A stretch of 64,000 nucleotides of DNA from Streptomyces ardesiacus (lineage in GTDB: Bacteria > Actinomycetota > Actinomycetes > Streptomycetales > Streptomycetaceae). The DNA lies in NCBI RefSeq assembly GCF_003112575.1, contig NZ_BEWC01000007.1, positions 1 through 64,000 of the forward strand, given 5' to 3'. Of the stretch, positions 40,573-48,732 are shown piece after piece (the stretch's first letter is position 1; each line of letters starts with the position of its first letter). The translations under genes and the position numbers were made by a program. Under the pieces are notes generated by a model. It was not told where the DNA came from, did no database searches, and saw nothing but the letters and a program-made list of their open reading frames with translations.

Positions 40573-41745
40573 ATGCGAGCCGCCAGACTCACCGCCGTCA
40601 CCGCCGTCGCCACCGCCGCGGCCCTGACCGCCGTCACGGGCTGCACGGAGAAGAGCGGCGCGGCGGACGGCGAGCACGTCGTCACGGTGACGGCGACGGA
40701 CGACGCGTGCGAGGTGTCGACGTCGGAGTTCCCGGCCGGGCACGTCGAACTCGCCGTCGAGAACAAGGGCTCCAAGGTCACCGAGGTCTACCTCCTCTTC
40801 CCCGACGACCGGGTGGTCACCGAGCGGGAGAACATCGGCCCCGGCACCAAGCAGCGGGTCACCGCCGAGGTGAAGGCCGGCGAGTACCGGATCGTGTGCA
40901 AGCCCGGGATGAAGGGCAAGGGCATCCGCCAGGACGTGAAGGCCACCGGCGGCAAGGCCGCCGCGCGCGACCCGCGCCTGGACGAGGCCGTGGCCGCCTA
41001 CCGCCAGTACGTGCAGCAGCAGGCCGACGAGACCCTGCCGAAGGCCGAGGCGTTCGCGAAGGCCGTCGAGGCCGGGGACCTGGAGGCCGCGAAGAAGGCG
41101 TACGCGCCCTCCCGCATCGGCTGGGAGCGCACCGAGCCGGTCGCGGAGTCCTTCGGCGACATCGACCCGAAGGTCGACGTCCGCGAGGACGGCCTGGAGG
41201 ACGGCCAGGACCCGGCGACCGACTGGACCGGCTGGCACCGCCTGGAGAAGGCGCTGTGGCAGGACGGGAAGATCGGCGACCGGGAGAAGGAGCTGGCCGC
41301 CACCCTGGTCACCGACCTGAAGGACTGGCAGAACCGGGTCGGCAAGGCCGACATCACGCCCACCTCCATGGCCAACGGTGCCAAGGAACTCCTCGACGAG
41401 GTCGCCACCGGCAAGGTCACCGGCGAGGAGGAGCGCTACTCGCACACCGACCTGGTCGACTTCAAGGCCAACGTGGAGGGCGCGCGGACGTCGTACGAGC
41501 TGCTGAAGCCGGTCGCCAAGGAGAACGACGCGGCGCTGACGGCGGAGCTGGACCGCCAGTTCGGGGCGCTGGACAAGCTGCTCGACCAGTACCGCCCGAG
41601 CACCTCCTCCTACGAGTTCACCTCCTACGACAAGGTCGGCAAGGCGGACCGCAAGGAGCTGTCGGACGCGGTCAACGCCCTCGCGGAGCCGCTGTCCAAG
41701 CTCGCCGCCGCGGTCGTCGCCAAGGAGCGGGGAGACCGGCGATGA
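40573..41745 (+). CDS. efeO: Iron-uptake lipoprotein EfeO (cupredoxin plus M75 domain)
   Basis: Extracytoplasmic subunit of the EfeUOB ferrous/ferric iron system, 390 residues. Lipobox LTAVTGC with Cys at about residue 24. An N-terminal cupredoxin domain (about 35-130; DDACEVSTSEFPAG, EYRIVCKPGMKGKG) is followed by the M75 peptidase-like helical domain with the iron-binding HxxE in GWHRLEKALW (about residue 222). Family members collect iron and hand it to EfeU. The start is ATG 40573 with GGAG seven bases upstream; an open extension upstream crosses the iron box and is rejected. Its stop overlaps the efeB ATG. Confidence 0.95.
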   Translation: MRAARLTAVTAVATAAALTAVTGCTEKSGAADGEHVVTVTATDDACEVSTSEFPAGHVELAVENKGSKVTEVYLLFPDDRVVTERENIGPGTKQRVTAEVKAGEYRIVCKPGMKGKGIRQDVKATGGKAAARDPRLDEAVAAYRQYVQQQADETLPKAEAFAKAVEAGDLEAAKKAYAPSRIGWERTEPVAESFGDIDPKVDVREDGLEDGQDPATDWTGWHRLEKALWQDGKIGDREKELAATLVTDLKDWQNRVGKADITPTSMANGAKELLDEVATGKVTGEEERYSHTDLVDFKANVEGARTSYELLKPVAKENDAALTAELDRQFGALDKLLDQYRPSTSSYEFTSYDKVGKADRKELSDAVNALAEPLSKLAAAVVAKERGDRR

Positions 41746-43004
41746 ACGACACCGACTCCCCCGCACCCGCACCCGCCCCGTCCCGGCGGGCGCTGATCGG
41801 CTGGGGCGGCGCGGGCCTCGCGCTCGGCGCCGCCGCGGCGGCCGGCGGTGCGGTGGCGATGGACCGTACCGGCGGCGACGCGGCCCCGGCCGGTGGCGGC
41901 GCGGGCTCGGCCGTCCCCTTCCACGGGGCGCACCAGGCGGGCATCGCCACGCCGGTGCAGGACCGGCTGCACTTCGCCGCGTTCGACGTGACGACCGAGG
42001 ACCGGGCGGCGTTCGTCGCGCTGCTCAAGGAGTGGACGGCGGCGGCCCGCGCGATGACCGCCGGTCACGCGGTGGGCGAGGGTGCCTACGGCGGACTGCC
42101 CGAGGCCCCGCCGGACGACACCGGCGAGGCACTGGGCCTCAGGCCGTCCCGGCTGACCCTCACCCTCGGCTTCGGTCCGTCCCTGTTCGAGAAGTTCGGC
42201 CTCGCCGGCCGGCGCCCCGAGGCCCTGGCCGACCTGCCGAAGTTCCCCGGGGACAACCTCGACCGGGCCCGCAGCGGCGGCGACCTGTGCGTCCAGGCCT
42301 GCGCCGACGACCCCCAGGTCGCCGTGCACGCGATCCGCAACCTGGCCCGCATCGGCTTCGGCAAGGTCGTCGTGCGCTGGTCGCAGCTCGGCTTCGGCAA
42401 GACCTCGTCCACCACGCCCGACGAGCAGACGCCGCGCAACCTGCTCGGCTTCAAGGACGGCACCCGCAACATCGCGGGCACGGACGAGGCCCGGCTGGAG
42501 AAGTTCGTCTGGGCCGCGGCCCAGGACGGGGCGGAGTGGATGGCGGGCGGCTCCTACCTGGTCGCCCGGCGCATCCGCATGCACATCGAGACCTGGGACC
42601 GGGCCTCGCTGCAGGAGCAGGAGGACGTGTTCGGCCGCGACAAGGGCGAGGGCGCCCCGGTCGGCAGGGCCAAGGAGCGCGACGAGCCGTTCCTGAAGGC
42701 GATGAAGCCCGACGCGCACGTCCGGCTCGCCCACCCCGACTCCAACGGCGGGGCGACCCTGCTGCGCCGCGGCTACTCCTTCACCGACGGCACGGACGGC
42801 CTGGGCCGCCTGGACGCCGGTCTGTTCTTCCTCGCCTACCAGCGCGACGTGCGCACGGGCTTCATCCCCGTGCAGCGCAATCTGGCGAAGGACGCGCTCA
42901 ACGAGTACATCCAGCACGTGGGTTCGGCGGTCTTCGCCGTGCCGCCCGGCGTCCGCGACGCGGACGACTGGTGGGGCAGCACGCTGTTCGGCAAGGAGGC
43001 GTAA
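41742..43004 (+). CDS. efeB: TAT-exported DyP-type peroxidase EfeB
   Basis: Heme peroxidase of the DyP family, 420 residues, partner of EfeO and EfeU. A twin-arginine-like signal, SRRALIGWGGAGLALG, is at residues about 14-30. The distal motif is GFKDGTRN (GxxDG, about residue 240); the heme-ligand His lies in VRLAHPDSNGG (about 330), followed by the usual RRGYSFTDG and FLAYQRDVRTGFIPVQ. EfeB proteins oxidise Fe(II) or act on heme outside the membrane, so this protein could also help use heme from the adjacent system. ATGA overlap with efeO. Confidence 0.95.
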   Translation: MNDTDSPAPAPAPSRRALIGWGGAGLALGAAAAAGGAVAMDRTGGDAAPAGGGAGSAVPFHGAHQAGIATPVQDRLHFAAFDVTTEDRAAFVALLKEWTAAARAMTAGHAVGEGAYGGLPEAPPDDTGEALGLRPSRLTLTLGFGPSLFEKFGLAGRRPEALADLPKFPGDNLDRARSGGDLCVQACADDPQVAVHAIRNLARIGFGKVVVRWSQLGFGKTSSTTPDEQTPRNLLGFKDGTRNIAGTDEARLEKFVWAAAQDGAEWMAGGSYLVARRIRMHIETWDRASLQEQEDVFGRDKGEGAPVGRAKERDEPFLKAMKPDAHVRLAHPDSNGGATLLRRGYSFTDGTDGLGRLDAGLFFLAYQRDVRTGFIPVQRNLAKDALNEYIQHVGSAVFAVPPGVRDADDWWGSTLFGKEA

Positions 43005-43006
43005 CG

Positions 43007-43879
43007 GTGTTCTCCAACTACCTGATCGGACTGCGCGAGGGTCTGGAAGCCTCGCTCGTGGTCTGCATCCTGATCGCCTACCTGGTCAAGACCGGCCGGC
43101 GGGACGCCCTGAAGCCCATCTGGGCCGGCATCGGCGTCGCGATCGCCATCGCGCTCGGCTTCGGCTGCGCGCTGGAGTTCGGCTCGCAGGAGCTGACGTT
43201 CAAGGCCCAGGAGGCGCTGGGCGGTTCGCTGTCCGTCCTCGCCGTGGTCCTGGTGACGTGGATGGTCTTCTGGATGCGGCGCACCGCCCGGCACCTGAAG
43301 TCGGAGCTGCACGGCAGGCTGGACGCCGCCCTCGCGATGGGCACCGGCGCGCTGGTGGCCACCGCGTTCCTGGCGGTGGGCCGGGAGGGCCTGGAGACGG
43401 CGCTGTTCGTGTGGGCGTCGGTGCACGCGGCGAGCGACGGCACCCCGCGCCCGCTGATCGGCGTGGCCCTGGGCCTGGCGACGGCGGTGCTGCTCGGCTG
43501 GCTGTTCTACCGGGGTGCCCTGCGCATCAACCTGGCCCGGTTCTTCACCTGGACCGGCGGCATGCTGGTCGTCGTGGCGGCGGGCGTCCTGGCCTACGGC
43601 GTGCACGACCTCCAGGAGGCCGACCTGGTGCCGGGCCTGACGAACCTGGCCTTCGACATCAGCAACACGGTCGACCCCTCCAGCTGGTACGGCACCCTGC
43701 TCAAGGGCGTGTTCAACTTCCAGCCCGATCCGACCGTCCTCCAGGTCACGGTGTGGCTGCTGTACCTGGTCCCGACACTCGCGCTCTTCCTCGCCCCGGT
43801 AGGGTTCGCCTCCGGGAAGGGGAAGGTGAAGGAACCTGATGAGCCAGGACCGCGGCCCTCGGAGGCCCCGCAGGCTTGA
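43007..43879 (+). CDS. efeU: Iron permease EfeU (FTR1 family)
   Basis: Membrane permease of 290 residues with seven helices. Both iron-translocating REGLE motifs are present: LREGLEASLV (about residue 8) and GREGLETALF (about 124). The GTG at 43007 has AAGGAGG eight bases upstream and lies two bases after the efeB stop. The C-terminal cytoplasmic tail is Lys/Glu/Pro-rich. The last 41 bases overlap the next gene. With EfeO and EfeB it forms the EfeUOB importer; the gene order O-B-U is usual in actinobacteria. Confidence 0.95.
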   Translation: MFSNYLIGLREGLEASLVVCILIAYLVKTGRRDALKPIWAGIGVAIAIALGFGCALEFGSQELTFKAQEALGGSLSVLAVVLVTWMVFWMRRTARHLKSELHGRLDAALAMGTGALVATAFLAVGREGLETALFVWASVHAASDGTPRPLIGVALGLATAVLLGWLFYRGALRINLARFFTWTGGMLVVVAAGVLAYGVHDLQEADLVPGLTNLAFDISNTVDPSSWYGTLLKGVFNFQPDPTVLQVTVWLLYLVPTLALFLAPVGFASGKGKVKEPDEPGPRPSEAPQA

Positions 43880-44828
43880 GAAGTGCGCGCTCATATCCGC
43901 CTCGGCGACCGCTTTGTCGTTGGCGGCGAGCGGGTGCGTGGTGGTGCACGGCGAGCGCGAGGTGCTCCCCTCGGCCACCCGGGCCGAGGCCGCGAAGGCA
44001 CTGGAGCAGTTCACCACCGCGTACAACAAGGCCGACAAGGCGTACGACGCCGGCCTGGACGCCGAGCACACGACGGGCGCCCTCGCCGCGATCGACTCGG
44101 CGCGGCTGGAGGCGGGGGCGGCCAACCACCCGGACGGCAACCCCTCGCACACGCCGCTGGAGCTGACCGACGCCAGGTTCACCATCCCCAAGAAGGCGGG
44201 CTGGCCGCGCTGGTTCCTCGCGGACACCAAGGCCAACAAGAGCGGTAACGCGCGCTGGCTGCTGGTGTTCACCCGCAACGGCCTGGAGGAGACCTGGGAG
44301 GCGGCGTACCTGACGCTGGTCGCGCCCGGCAAAATGCCCGAGTTCAAGACCGACGCCGACGGCTGGGCGGAGGCCGTGCCCGCGAACGCGGCCGACGTGA
44401 GCGTCCCGCCGACCCGACTGAGCAAGGGCTACGCGACGTACCTGCAGAAGGGCGGCACGTCCTTCGCGGACGGGACGCACACCAGCTCCTGGCGCGCGCA
44501 GCGCGAGAAGCGCTCCTCCCGCCCCGGCCTGGCCACGCAGTACATCGACGAGCCGCTGACGAACGGCGACTACGCGCCGCTGGCGCTGCGGACGAAGGAC
44601 GGCGGGGCGCTGGTCTTCTTCACCACCCGGCACTTCGAGAAGCAGACCGCCGCGCGGGGCGCCTCCGTGCCGACGCCGAACAAGGACGTGCTGGCGCTGA
44701 CGGACGGCGAGATCAAGCAGTCGCTGACGATGGAGTTCGTCTCCAACGAGGTGGCGCTCGATCCGGCGGACGGACCGGTGTCGGTCCTGGGCCGCGTGCA
44801 GGGCCTGACCTCGGCGAAGGGTGAATAG
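43839..44828 (+). CDS. Secreted lipoprotein coupled to efeU
   Basis: Lipoprotein of 329 residues without a recognised domain. A basic N terminus (GPRRPRRLEK) leads into a signal with lipobox LAASGC (Cys at about 33). The mature part is mixed alpha/beta with no Cys and no obvious metal-binding cluster; it reads YNKADKAYDAGLDAEHTTGAL near its start and FTIPKKAGWPRWFLAD in the middle. The ATG at 43839 lies 41 bases inside efeU, so the two genes are translationally linked and it probably shares the iron box. Similar lipoproteins occur in Streptomyces, but I know of no function. It is a candidate extra component of the iron system or an unrelated wall protein. Confidence 0.85.
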   Translation: MSQDRGPRRPRRLEKCALISASATALSLAASGCVVVHGEREVLPSATRAEAAKALEQFTTAYNKADKAYDAGLDAEHTTGALAAIDSARLEAGAANHPDGNPSHTPLELTDARFTIPKKAGWPRWFLADTKANKSGNARWLLVFTRNGLEETWEAAYLTLVAPGKMPEFKTDADGWAEAVPANAADVSVPPTRLSKGYATYLQKGGTSFADGTHTSSWRAQREKRSSRPGLATQYIDEPLTNGDYAPLALRTKDGGALVFFTTRHFEKQTAARGASVPTPNKDVLALTDGEIKQSLTMEFVSNEVALDPADGPVSVLGRVQGLTSAKGE

Positions 44829-44837
44829 CCCGCGCCC

Positions 44838-45569
44838 TCAGCGACGCAGGGGCCAGGCGGCGCCCGCGTGGTCGCTCTCCTCGCCGGCGTGCCGGGCGCA
44901 GGCGTCGGTGAGGGTCTCCAGCAGGGTCAGCGGGTCCGGCAGCGGATGCTCGGGACCGCGCACCCAGTGCACGGTCCGGCTCTCGCCGGGCAGCCGGGCC
45001 GGCGGCACCAGCACGTAGGAACCGCGGCAGTGCCAGCGCAGTCCGGGGTGCTCGTCCATGGTCTCGGGGTGGCAGTCCAGCTCGCAGGGCCACCACTCGT
45101 CCTCGTCCTCGGGGGTGCCGCGGGTGAGGGTGAACAGGAGCATGCGTCCGTCGTCGCTCTCGGCGACCGGCCCGACCTCGACACCGGCGGCGAGCAGCCG
45201 CTCGAGCGCCTCGCGACCGGCCTGGAGCGGCACGTCCAGGACGTCGTGCACCATGCCGGTCGCGGTGATGAAGTTGGCCTCGGGCTGGTGCCGGGCCCAG
45301 CGCTCGATCTGGGCGCGGTCGGTGGTGGACTGCGTCTGCCAGGCGAAGGACACCGGGTGGCGGGCCGGGGTGGGACAGCCCACGCGGTCGCAGGAGCAAC
45401 GGTATCCGGAGGGGTGCGCGGCGGGTGCCAGGGGCAGTCCCGCACCGGCGGCGGCGAGCAGCAGATCCTCCCGGCCACCGTCTCCGGCGGCCTCCTTGGG
45501 GCGGCGTCCGCGCAGCCACGAGGAGAGTTTGCCCTGACGACCGCTCCGACCGCCGAACTCCGCGCTCAT
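44838..45569 (-). CDS. Bifunctional DNA primase/polymerase-like (Prim-Pol) protein
   Basis: Protein of 243 residues resembling the Prim-Pol (AEP superfamily) domain found alone in Streptomyces. The sequence DLLLAAAGAGLPLAPAAHPS is followed by a Cys cluster (YRCSCDRVGCPTPARHPVSFAWQ) and by TTDRAQIERWARHQPEANFITATG. The expected catalytic DxD in this family is at FDVLDV-like positions; here it reads HDVLDVPL, so only part of the acidic triad is evident and polymerase activity is uncertain. C-terminal GSYVLVPPARLPG is typical. ATG 45569. It converges on the efe lipoprotein gene with nine bases between. Confidence 0.8.
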   Translation of the reverse strand: MSAEFGGRSGRQGKLSSWLRGRRPKEAAGDGGREDLLLAAAGAGLPLAPAAHPSGYRCSCDRVGCPTPARHPVSFAWQTQSTTDRAQIERWARHQPEANFITATGMVHDVLDVPLQAGREALERLLAAGVEVGPVAESDDGRMLLFTLTRGTPEDEDEWWPCELDCHPETMDEHPGLRWHCRGSYVLVPPARLPGESRTVHWVRGPEHPLPDPLTLLETLTDACARHAGEESDHAGAAWPLRR

Positions 45570-45675
45570 CTATCCCCTTGCCCTCGCCGTCGTTCGCTCC
45601 AGCATGCCCTATCGTCGCACCATTCGGCGCTTCGGGGTCGCGAAGGGACAAACTTCCCTGGTCAGCCCTGTCCGG

Positions 45676-46317
45676 TCACCGGGGGGCGAGCCCGTGCAGC
45701 GCGTAGTCGACGAGGGTGTCGGTGTAGGCGTGGGAGAAGGGCCCGGTGTGCTGGAGCCAGCGCTGGGCCAGCGGGGAGACGAAGAGTTCCAGGGCGATCC
45801 GCGGGTCGATGTCCGGCCGCACCTGGCCGGCCTCCTGGGCGGCGCGCAGGCGGTCGACGTAGAGCTGGAGCGAGGGTTCCAGGAGCTTGGCGACGAACTC
45901 CCGGCCGAGCTGCTCGTTGACGACGCCCTCCGCGGCCAGGGCGCGGGAGGGAGTCTCGAACCGCGGGTCGCGCAGCTCGTCGACGGTGGCGCGCAGGACC
46001 GCCTTGAGGTCGGCGGCGAGGTCGCCGGTGTCCGGAATCGCGTACGCCTCCTGCCCGGCGGCCTGCTCGCCCAGGTCGAGGAAGGCCTCCAGCAGGACGT
46101 CGGCCTTCGAGGACCACCAGCGGTAGATCGTCTGCTTGCCGACGCCGGCGCGGGCGGCGATGCCCTCGATGGTGGTCTTGGGGTAGCCGACCTCGCCGAC
46201 CAGGGCGAGGGCGGCGTCGTAGATGGCCTGGCGGGACCGCTGGCTGCGCCGGGTGGCGTCGGGATGCGGCCGCTCGGCGGCGGGGGCAGGGGGACGGGTG
46301 GACTTCTGTGTGGCCAT
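45676..46317 (-). CDS. TetR-family regulator
   Basis: TetR-type repressor of 213 residues. The N-terminal HTH lies in residues about 28-75 (QAIYDAALALVGEVGYPKTT, IEGIAARAGVGKQTIYRWWS). The ligand domain ends FVSPLAQRWLQHTG, matching the TetR_C_16/33-like groups. ATG 46317. It is divergent from a small gene at 46419. Two matching palindromes with the sequence (G/A)AGACGnaCCGTCTCG lie between them, so autoregulation and control of the small gene are likely. Confidence 0.93.
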   Translation of the reverse strand: MATQKSTRPPAPAAERPHPDATRRSQRSRQAIYDAALALVGEVGYPKTTIEGIAARAGVGKQTIYRWWSSKADVLLEAFLDLGEQAAGQEAYAIPDTGDLAADLKAVLRATVDELRDPRFETPSRALAAEGVVNEQLGREFVAKLLEPSLQLYVDRLRAAQEAGQVRPDIDPRIALELFVSPLAQRWLQHTGPFSHAYTDTLVDYALHGLAPR

Positions 46318-46339
46318 GGTCCGAAGTTACCAGGTTGAC

Positions 46340-46387
46340 AAGACGCACCGTCTCGCCCAGAGTTTCACCACGAGACGAACCGTCTCG
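46340..46387. promoter_or_regulatory. Twin TetR operators
   Basis: Two palindromes in the 101-base gap between the divergent TetR gene and the small gene: AAGACGCACCGTCTCG (46340-46355) and GAGACGAACCGTCTCG (46372-46387). They are 32 bases apart, about three helical turns. The second is perfect (CGAGACG, AAC, CGTCTCG from 46371). TTGACA lies at 46335, a possible -35 element. Confidence 0.85.
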
Positions 46388-46418
46388 TACCATCCAGCTC
46401 ACTCCAAGGAGAACCCCC

Positions 46419-46598
46419 ATGACCCGAGGTGGAACCGGAAACATGCTGGGCGTCGGCGGCACGCGCCGGAATCTCGGCCGTGACGCCCTGCGCGGCGGCG
46501 ACCCGGCCGGCCGCGTGGGCGGCGGCACGTCCCCGCAGGCCCAGAAGCGGGAACTGCTGCGCAGACTGCGGGAACGGCGGCAAAACCCCAAGAGCTGA
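46419..46598 (+). CDS. Small basic protein (DUF6243-like) under TetR control
   Basis: Basic protein of 59 residues: MTRGGTGNMLGVGGTRRNLG at the start, a Gly-rich middle, and a charged helix AQKRELLRRLRERRQNPKS at the end. AAGGAG stands seven bases before the ATG at 46419. It resembles the short DUF6243 proteins of Streptomyces in composition (Gly-rich start, basic helical end), but I recall this only loosely. No membrane segment. It lies 31 bases from the second TetR palindrome and is the only gene in its unit before the convergent response regulator. The role is unknown; nucleic-acid or membrane binding would fit its charge. Confidence 0.8.
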   Translation: MTRGGTGNMLGVGGTRRNLGRDALRGGDPAGRVGGGTSPQAQKRELLRRLRERRQNPKS

Positions 46599-46610
46599 CC
46601 AGCCGGCCGC

Positions 46611-47315
46611 TCAGCGGCGTGGCACCCGCGCGTTCTCCAGATAGTGCAGAACGGCAGCCACCCGCCGGTCGACCTGGTCGGCCGGGGACAGGTCGAGCTT
46701 GGCGAAGATGCTGCGGATGTGCTTGTGGACCGCGCCGTCGGTGACGACGAGCCGAGCGGCGATGGCGCTGTTGCCCAGCCCCTCGGCCATCAGGGCCAGC
46801 ACCTCCCGCTCCCGCGGACTGAGCCGCTCCAGCCGGGTGTCCTGGCGGGTGCGGGTGAACAGCTGGGCCACGACCTCGGGGTCGATGGCGGTACCGCCGC
46901 CCGCGACCCGGCCGAGCGCGTCCATGAACTCCTCGACCCGGCCGACCCGCTCCTTGAGCAGGTAGCCGAGCCCGCCGACGCCACCGGTCAGCAGGTCGGT
47001 GGCGAAGGACTGCTCCACGTAGGCGGACAGCACCAGAACGGCGAGCCCGGGGCGCCGCCGCCGCGCCTCGACGGCCGCCCGGACCCCTTCGTCGGTGTGG
47101 GTGGGCGGCATGCGCACGTCCAGGATGGCGACGTCGGGCTCGTGCGCGTCGATGGCGGCGAGCACCGCATCCGCGGTGTCCGCGGTGGCCACCACGTCCA
47201 GTCCCTCGGCCCTCAGCAGCAGGGCGAGCCCCTCGCGCAGCAGCGGATCGTCCTCGGCGATCACGATCCGCAGGGCGCGGTGCACGGCACGTTCCACGGG
47301 GTCACGTTTCCTCAC
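46611..47315 (-). CDS. NarL/LuxR-type response regulator (orphan)
   Basis: Response regulator of 234 residues. The receiver has the acidic pocket IAEDDPLL (about residues 20-27), the phosphorylatable Asp in AILDVRMPP (about 66), LVLSAY and the conserved Lys in YLLKERV (about 118). The LuxR HTH is at 165-225 (LSPREREVLALMAEGLGNSA, HKHIRSIFAKL). The GTG at 47315 overlaps the upstream methyltransferase gene by 14 bases; GTG 47297 is an alternative without overlap. No histidine kinase gene is adjacent, so its partner is encoded elsewhere. Confidence 0.9.
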   Translation of the reverse strand: MRKRDPVERAVHRALRIVIAEDDPLLREGLALLLRAEGLDVVATADTADAVLAAIDAHEPDVAILDVRMPPTHTDEGVRAAVEARRRRPGLAVLVLSAYVEQSFATDLLTGGVGGLGYLLKERVGRVEEFMDALGRVAGGGTAIDPEVVAQLFTRTRQDTRLERLSPREREVLALMAEGLGNSAIAARLVVTDGAVHKHIRSIFAKLDLSPADQVDRRVAAVLHYLENARVPRR

Positions 47316-48282
47316 CCGGCCAGGGGTCGCCCCAGGCCGCGTCGCGGGCCGCCTTGTACAGGTCTCCGTGGCGCTTGGTGACCGTCCGGCGGCGGAGCTC
47401 TTCGTCGGGCTCGCACAGGTCGAGCAGGACCTGGCCCTTGCGGATCTGCGGACGCCGGATCACGCGGGAGGGCGCCGGGGCGACCGGGAGCCGGGTGGCG
47501 GCGACGTAGCTGAACTTCTCGTCCTCGTAGGCGAGGGAACCGCTCTTGACCTGCCGGTGCAGGCTGGACCGGCTGACGCGCGCGGCGAAGTGGCACCAGT
47601 CCGTGCCGGGCACGATGGGGCAGGCGGCGCTGTGCGGGCAGGGCGCGGCGACCCGGAATCCGGCGGCGATCAGCCGGTCGCGGGCCTCGATGACACGGGC
47701 GTAGCCGGCGGGGGTGCCGGCCTCGACGATCACGACGGTCCGCGCGGCGCCGGCGGCGGCGTCCACGAGGGCGGTGCGGTCGGCGACGGTCAGCTCGTTG
47801 AGCACGTAGGACACGGTGACGAGGTCGGCACTCTCCAGGGTGAGCGCCGTGCCGATCCGGGCGCGCTGCCAGCGGGCGTCGCGCAGGGCGGGCAGCGAGG
47901 CGGCGATCTCCCGGCCGAGAGCGAGCGCGGGTTCGGCCCAGTCGAGCACGGTCACCGGGCGCGTGCCGTCCCAGGTGTCGCTGACGGCCCAGGTCGCGGC
48001 ACCGGTGCCGCCGCCGAGGTCCAGGTGGCTGCCGGGCACCCAATCCGGCACGGCCGCGGCGAACTCGGCCAGTGCGGAGCGCACGGCGGCGAAGGTGGCG
48101 GGCATGCGGTACGCGGCGTAGGCGACGACGTCCGCGCGGTCACGGAGGATGGGGGCGTCGGTCGGGGTGTCCCCGCGGTAGTTGGCGATCAGCCGCTCCA
48201 CGGCCTGCGCGGCCTGGCGGGGCGGGAGCCCGTCGACGAAGTCGGCGAGGGTGGTGCGGAGGGTGTCGGCGGGGTGGGTCAC
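47302..48282 (-). CDS. Rsm22-like small-ribosomal-subunit methyltransferase
   Basis: Protein of 326 residues in the Rsm22 (mitochondrial 37S ribosomal protein/METTL17) family. The SAM motif is HLDLGGGTGAATWAV (about residue 92), followed by SYVLNELTVADR and VVIVEAGTPAGY. The Cys cluster APCPHSAACPIVPGTDWCHF (about 195-215) plus a later Cys (LLDLCEP) fits the four-Cys site that holds an iron-sulfur cluster in METTL17; that assignment is inference. Start at GTG 48282; the frame is open for another 61 codons upstream, but those are Pro/Arg-rich and cross repetitive spacer. The downstream response regulator overlaps its end. Confidence 0.87.
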   Translation of the reverse strand: MTHPADTLRTTLADFVDGLPPRQAAQAVERLIANYRGDTPTDAPILRDRADVVAYAAYRMPATFAAVRSALAEFAAAVPDWVPGSHLDLGGGTGAATWAVSDTWDGTRPVTVLDWAEPALALGREIAASLPALRDARWQRARIGTALTLESADLVTVSYVLNELTVADRTALVDAAAGAARTVVIVEAGTPAGYARVIEARDRLIAAGFRVAAPCPHSAACPIVPGTDWCHFAARVSRSSLHRQVKSGSLAYEDEKFSYVAATRLPVAPAPSRVIRRPQIRKGQVLLDLCEPDEELRRRTVTKRHGDLYKAARDAAWGDPWPGEET

Positions 48283-48732
48283 GCGGGCGATTCTACGAGG
48301 CACGCCGTGGGGTGGCGGGCGGGGTACGTGGCCCGGCGTCGACCGGTGCGCGGGGTGTGTGCGGGCGCGGGGTCGGGTCGCAAGCCCGGCGCAGCGGGGT
48401 GCCGCTGGGCCCACCCGTGCCGCCTGGGGGTACCTCCCAGGCCGTTCAGGCACTGGGGGAGGCACGACTGCCCGCAGCTGGGGGGCGTGGCGACTGCCCG
48501 CAGCTGGGGGGGCGACGGCCGGCGGCCGCGTACGGCGAGAAGGGGTCGTGTCGGGGGGTGTCCGCCCGCAGCGGTTGGCGCGTCAACGCCGGAGAGATCT
48601 GTGGCCGACCGATTCCGCGCCGTTCCGAGGACGGACACCCCCCGGCGCGGCCCCGACCCACAACGCACCCCACCGCGCTACGCGCACCCCCACCCACCCC
48701 GCACAGGCGCCGCAGGCAAACGCACCCGGAGA
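48283..48732. other. 450-base non-coding spacer with direct and inverted repeats
   Basis: Three ordered elements. A near-palindrome CCTGGGGGTACCTCCCAGG lies at 48423-48441. A 21-base direct repeat, CGACTGCCCGCAGCTGGGGG plus one G, starts at 48465 and 48491 (26 apart). A long hairpin has arms CGGGGGGTGTCCG (48552-48564) and CGGACACCCCCCG (48632-48644), with further partial pairing outside and an internal GTTGGCGCGTCAAC. No credible gene is present. The first two look like dispersed Streptomyces intergenic repeats; the third could be a small RNA or a MITE-like element. Confidence 0.75.

Noticed and set aside
46611..48282. Two-component system formed by the response regulator and its neighbour
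   Set aside because: The neighbour is an Rsm22-like methyltransferase; no histidine kinase motifs (H-box, N-box) exist nearby.
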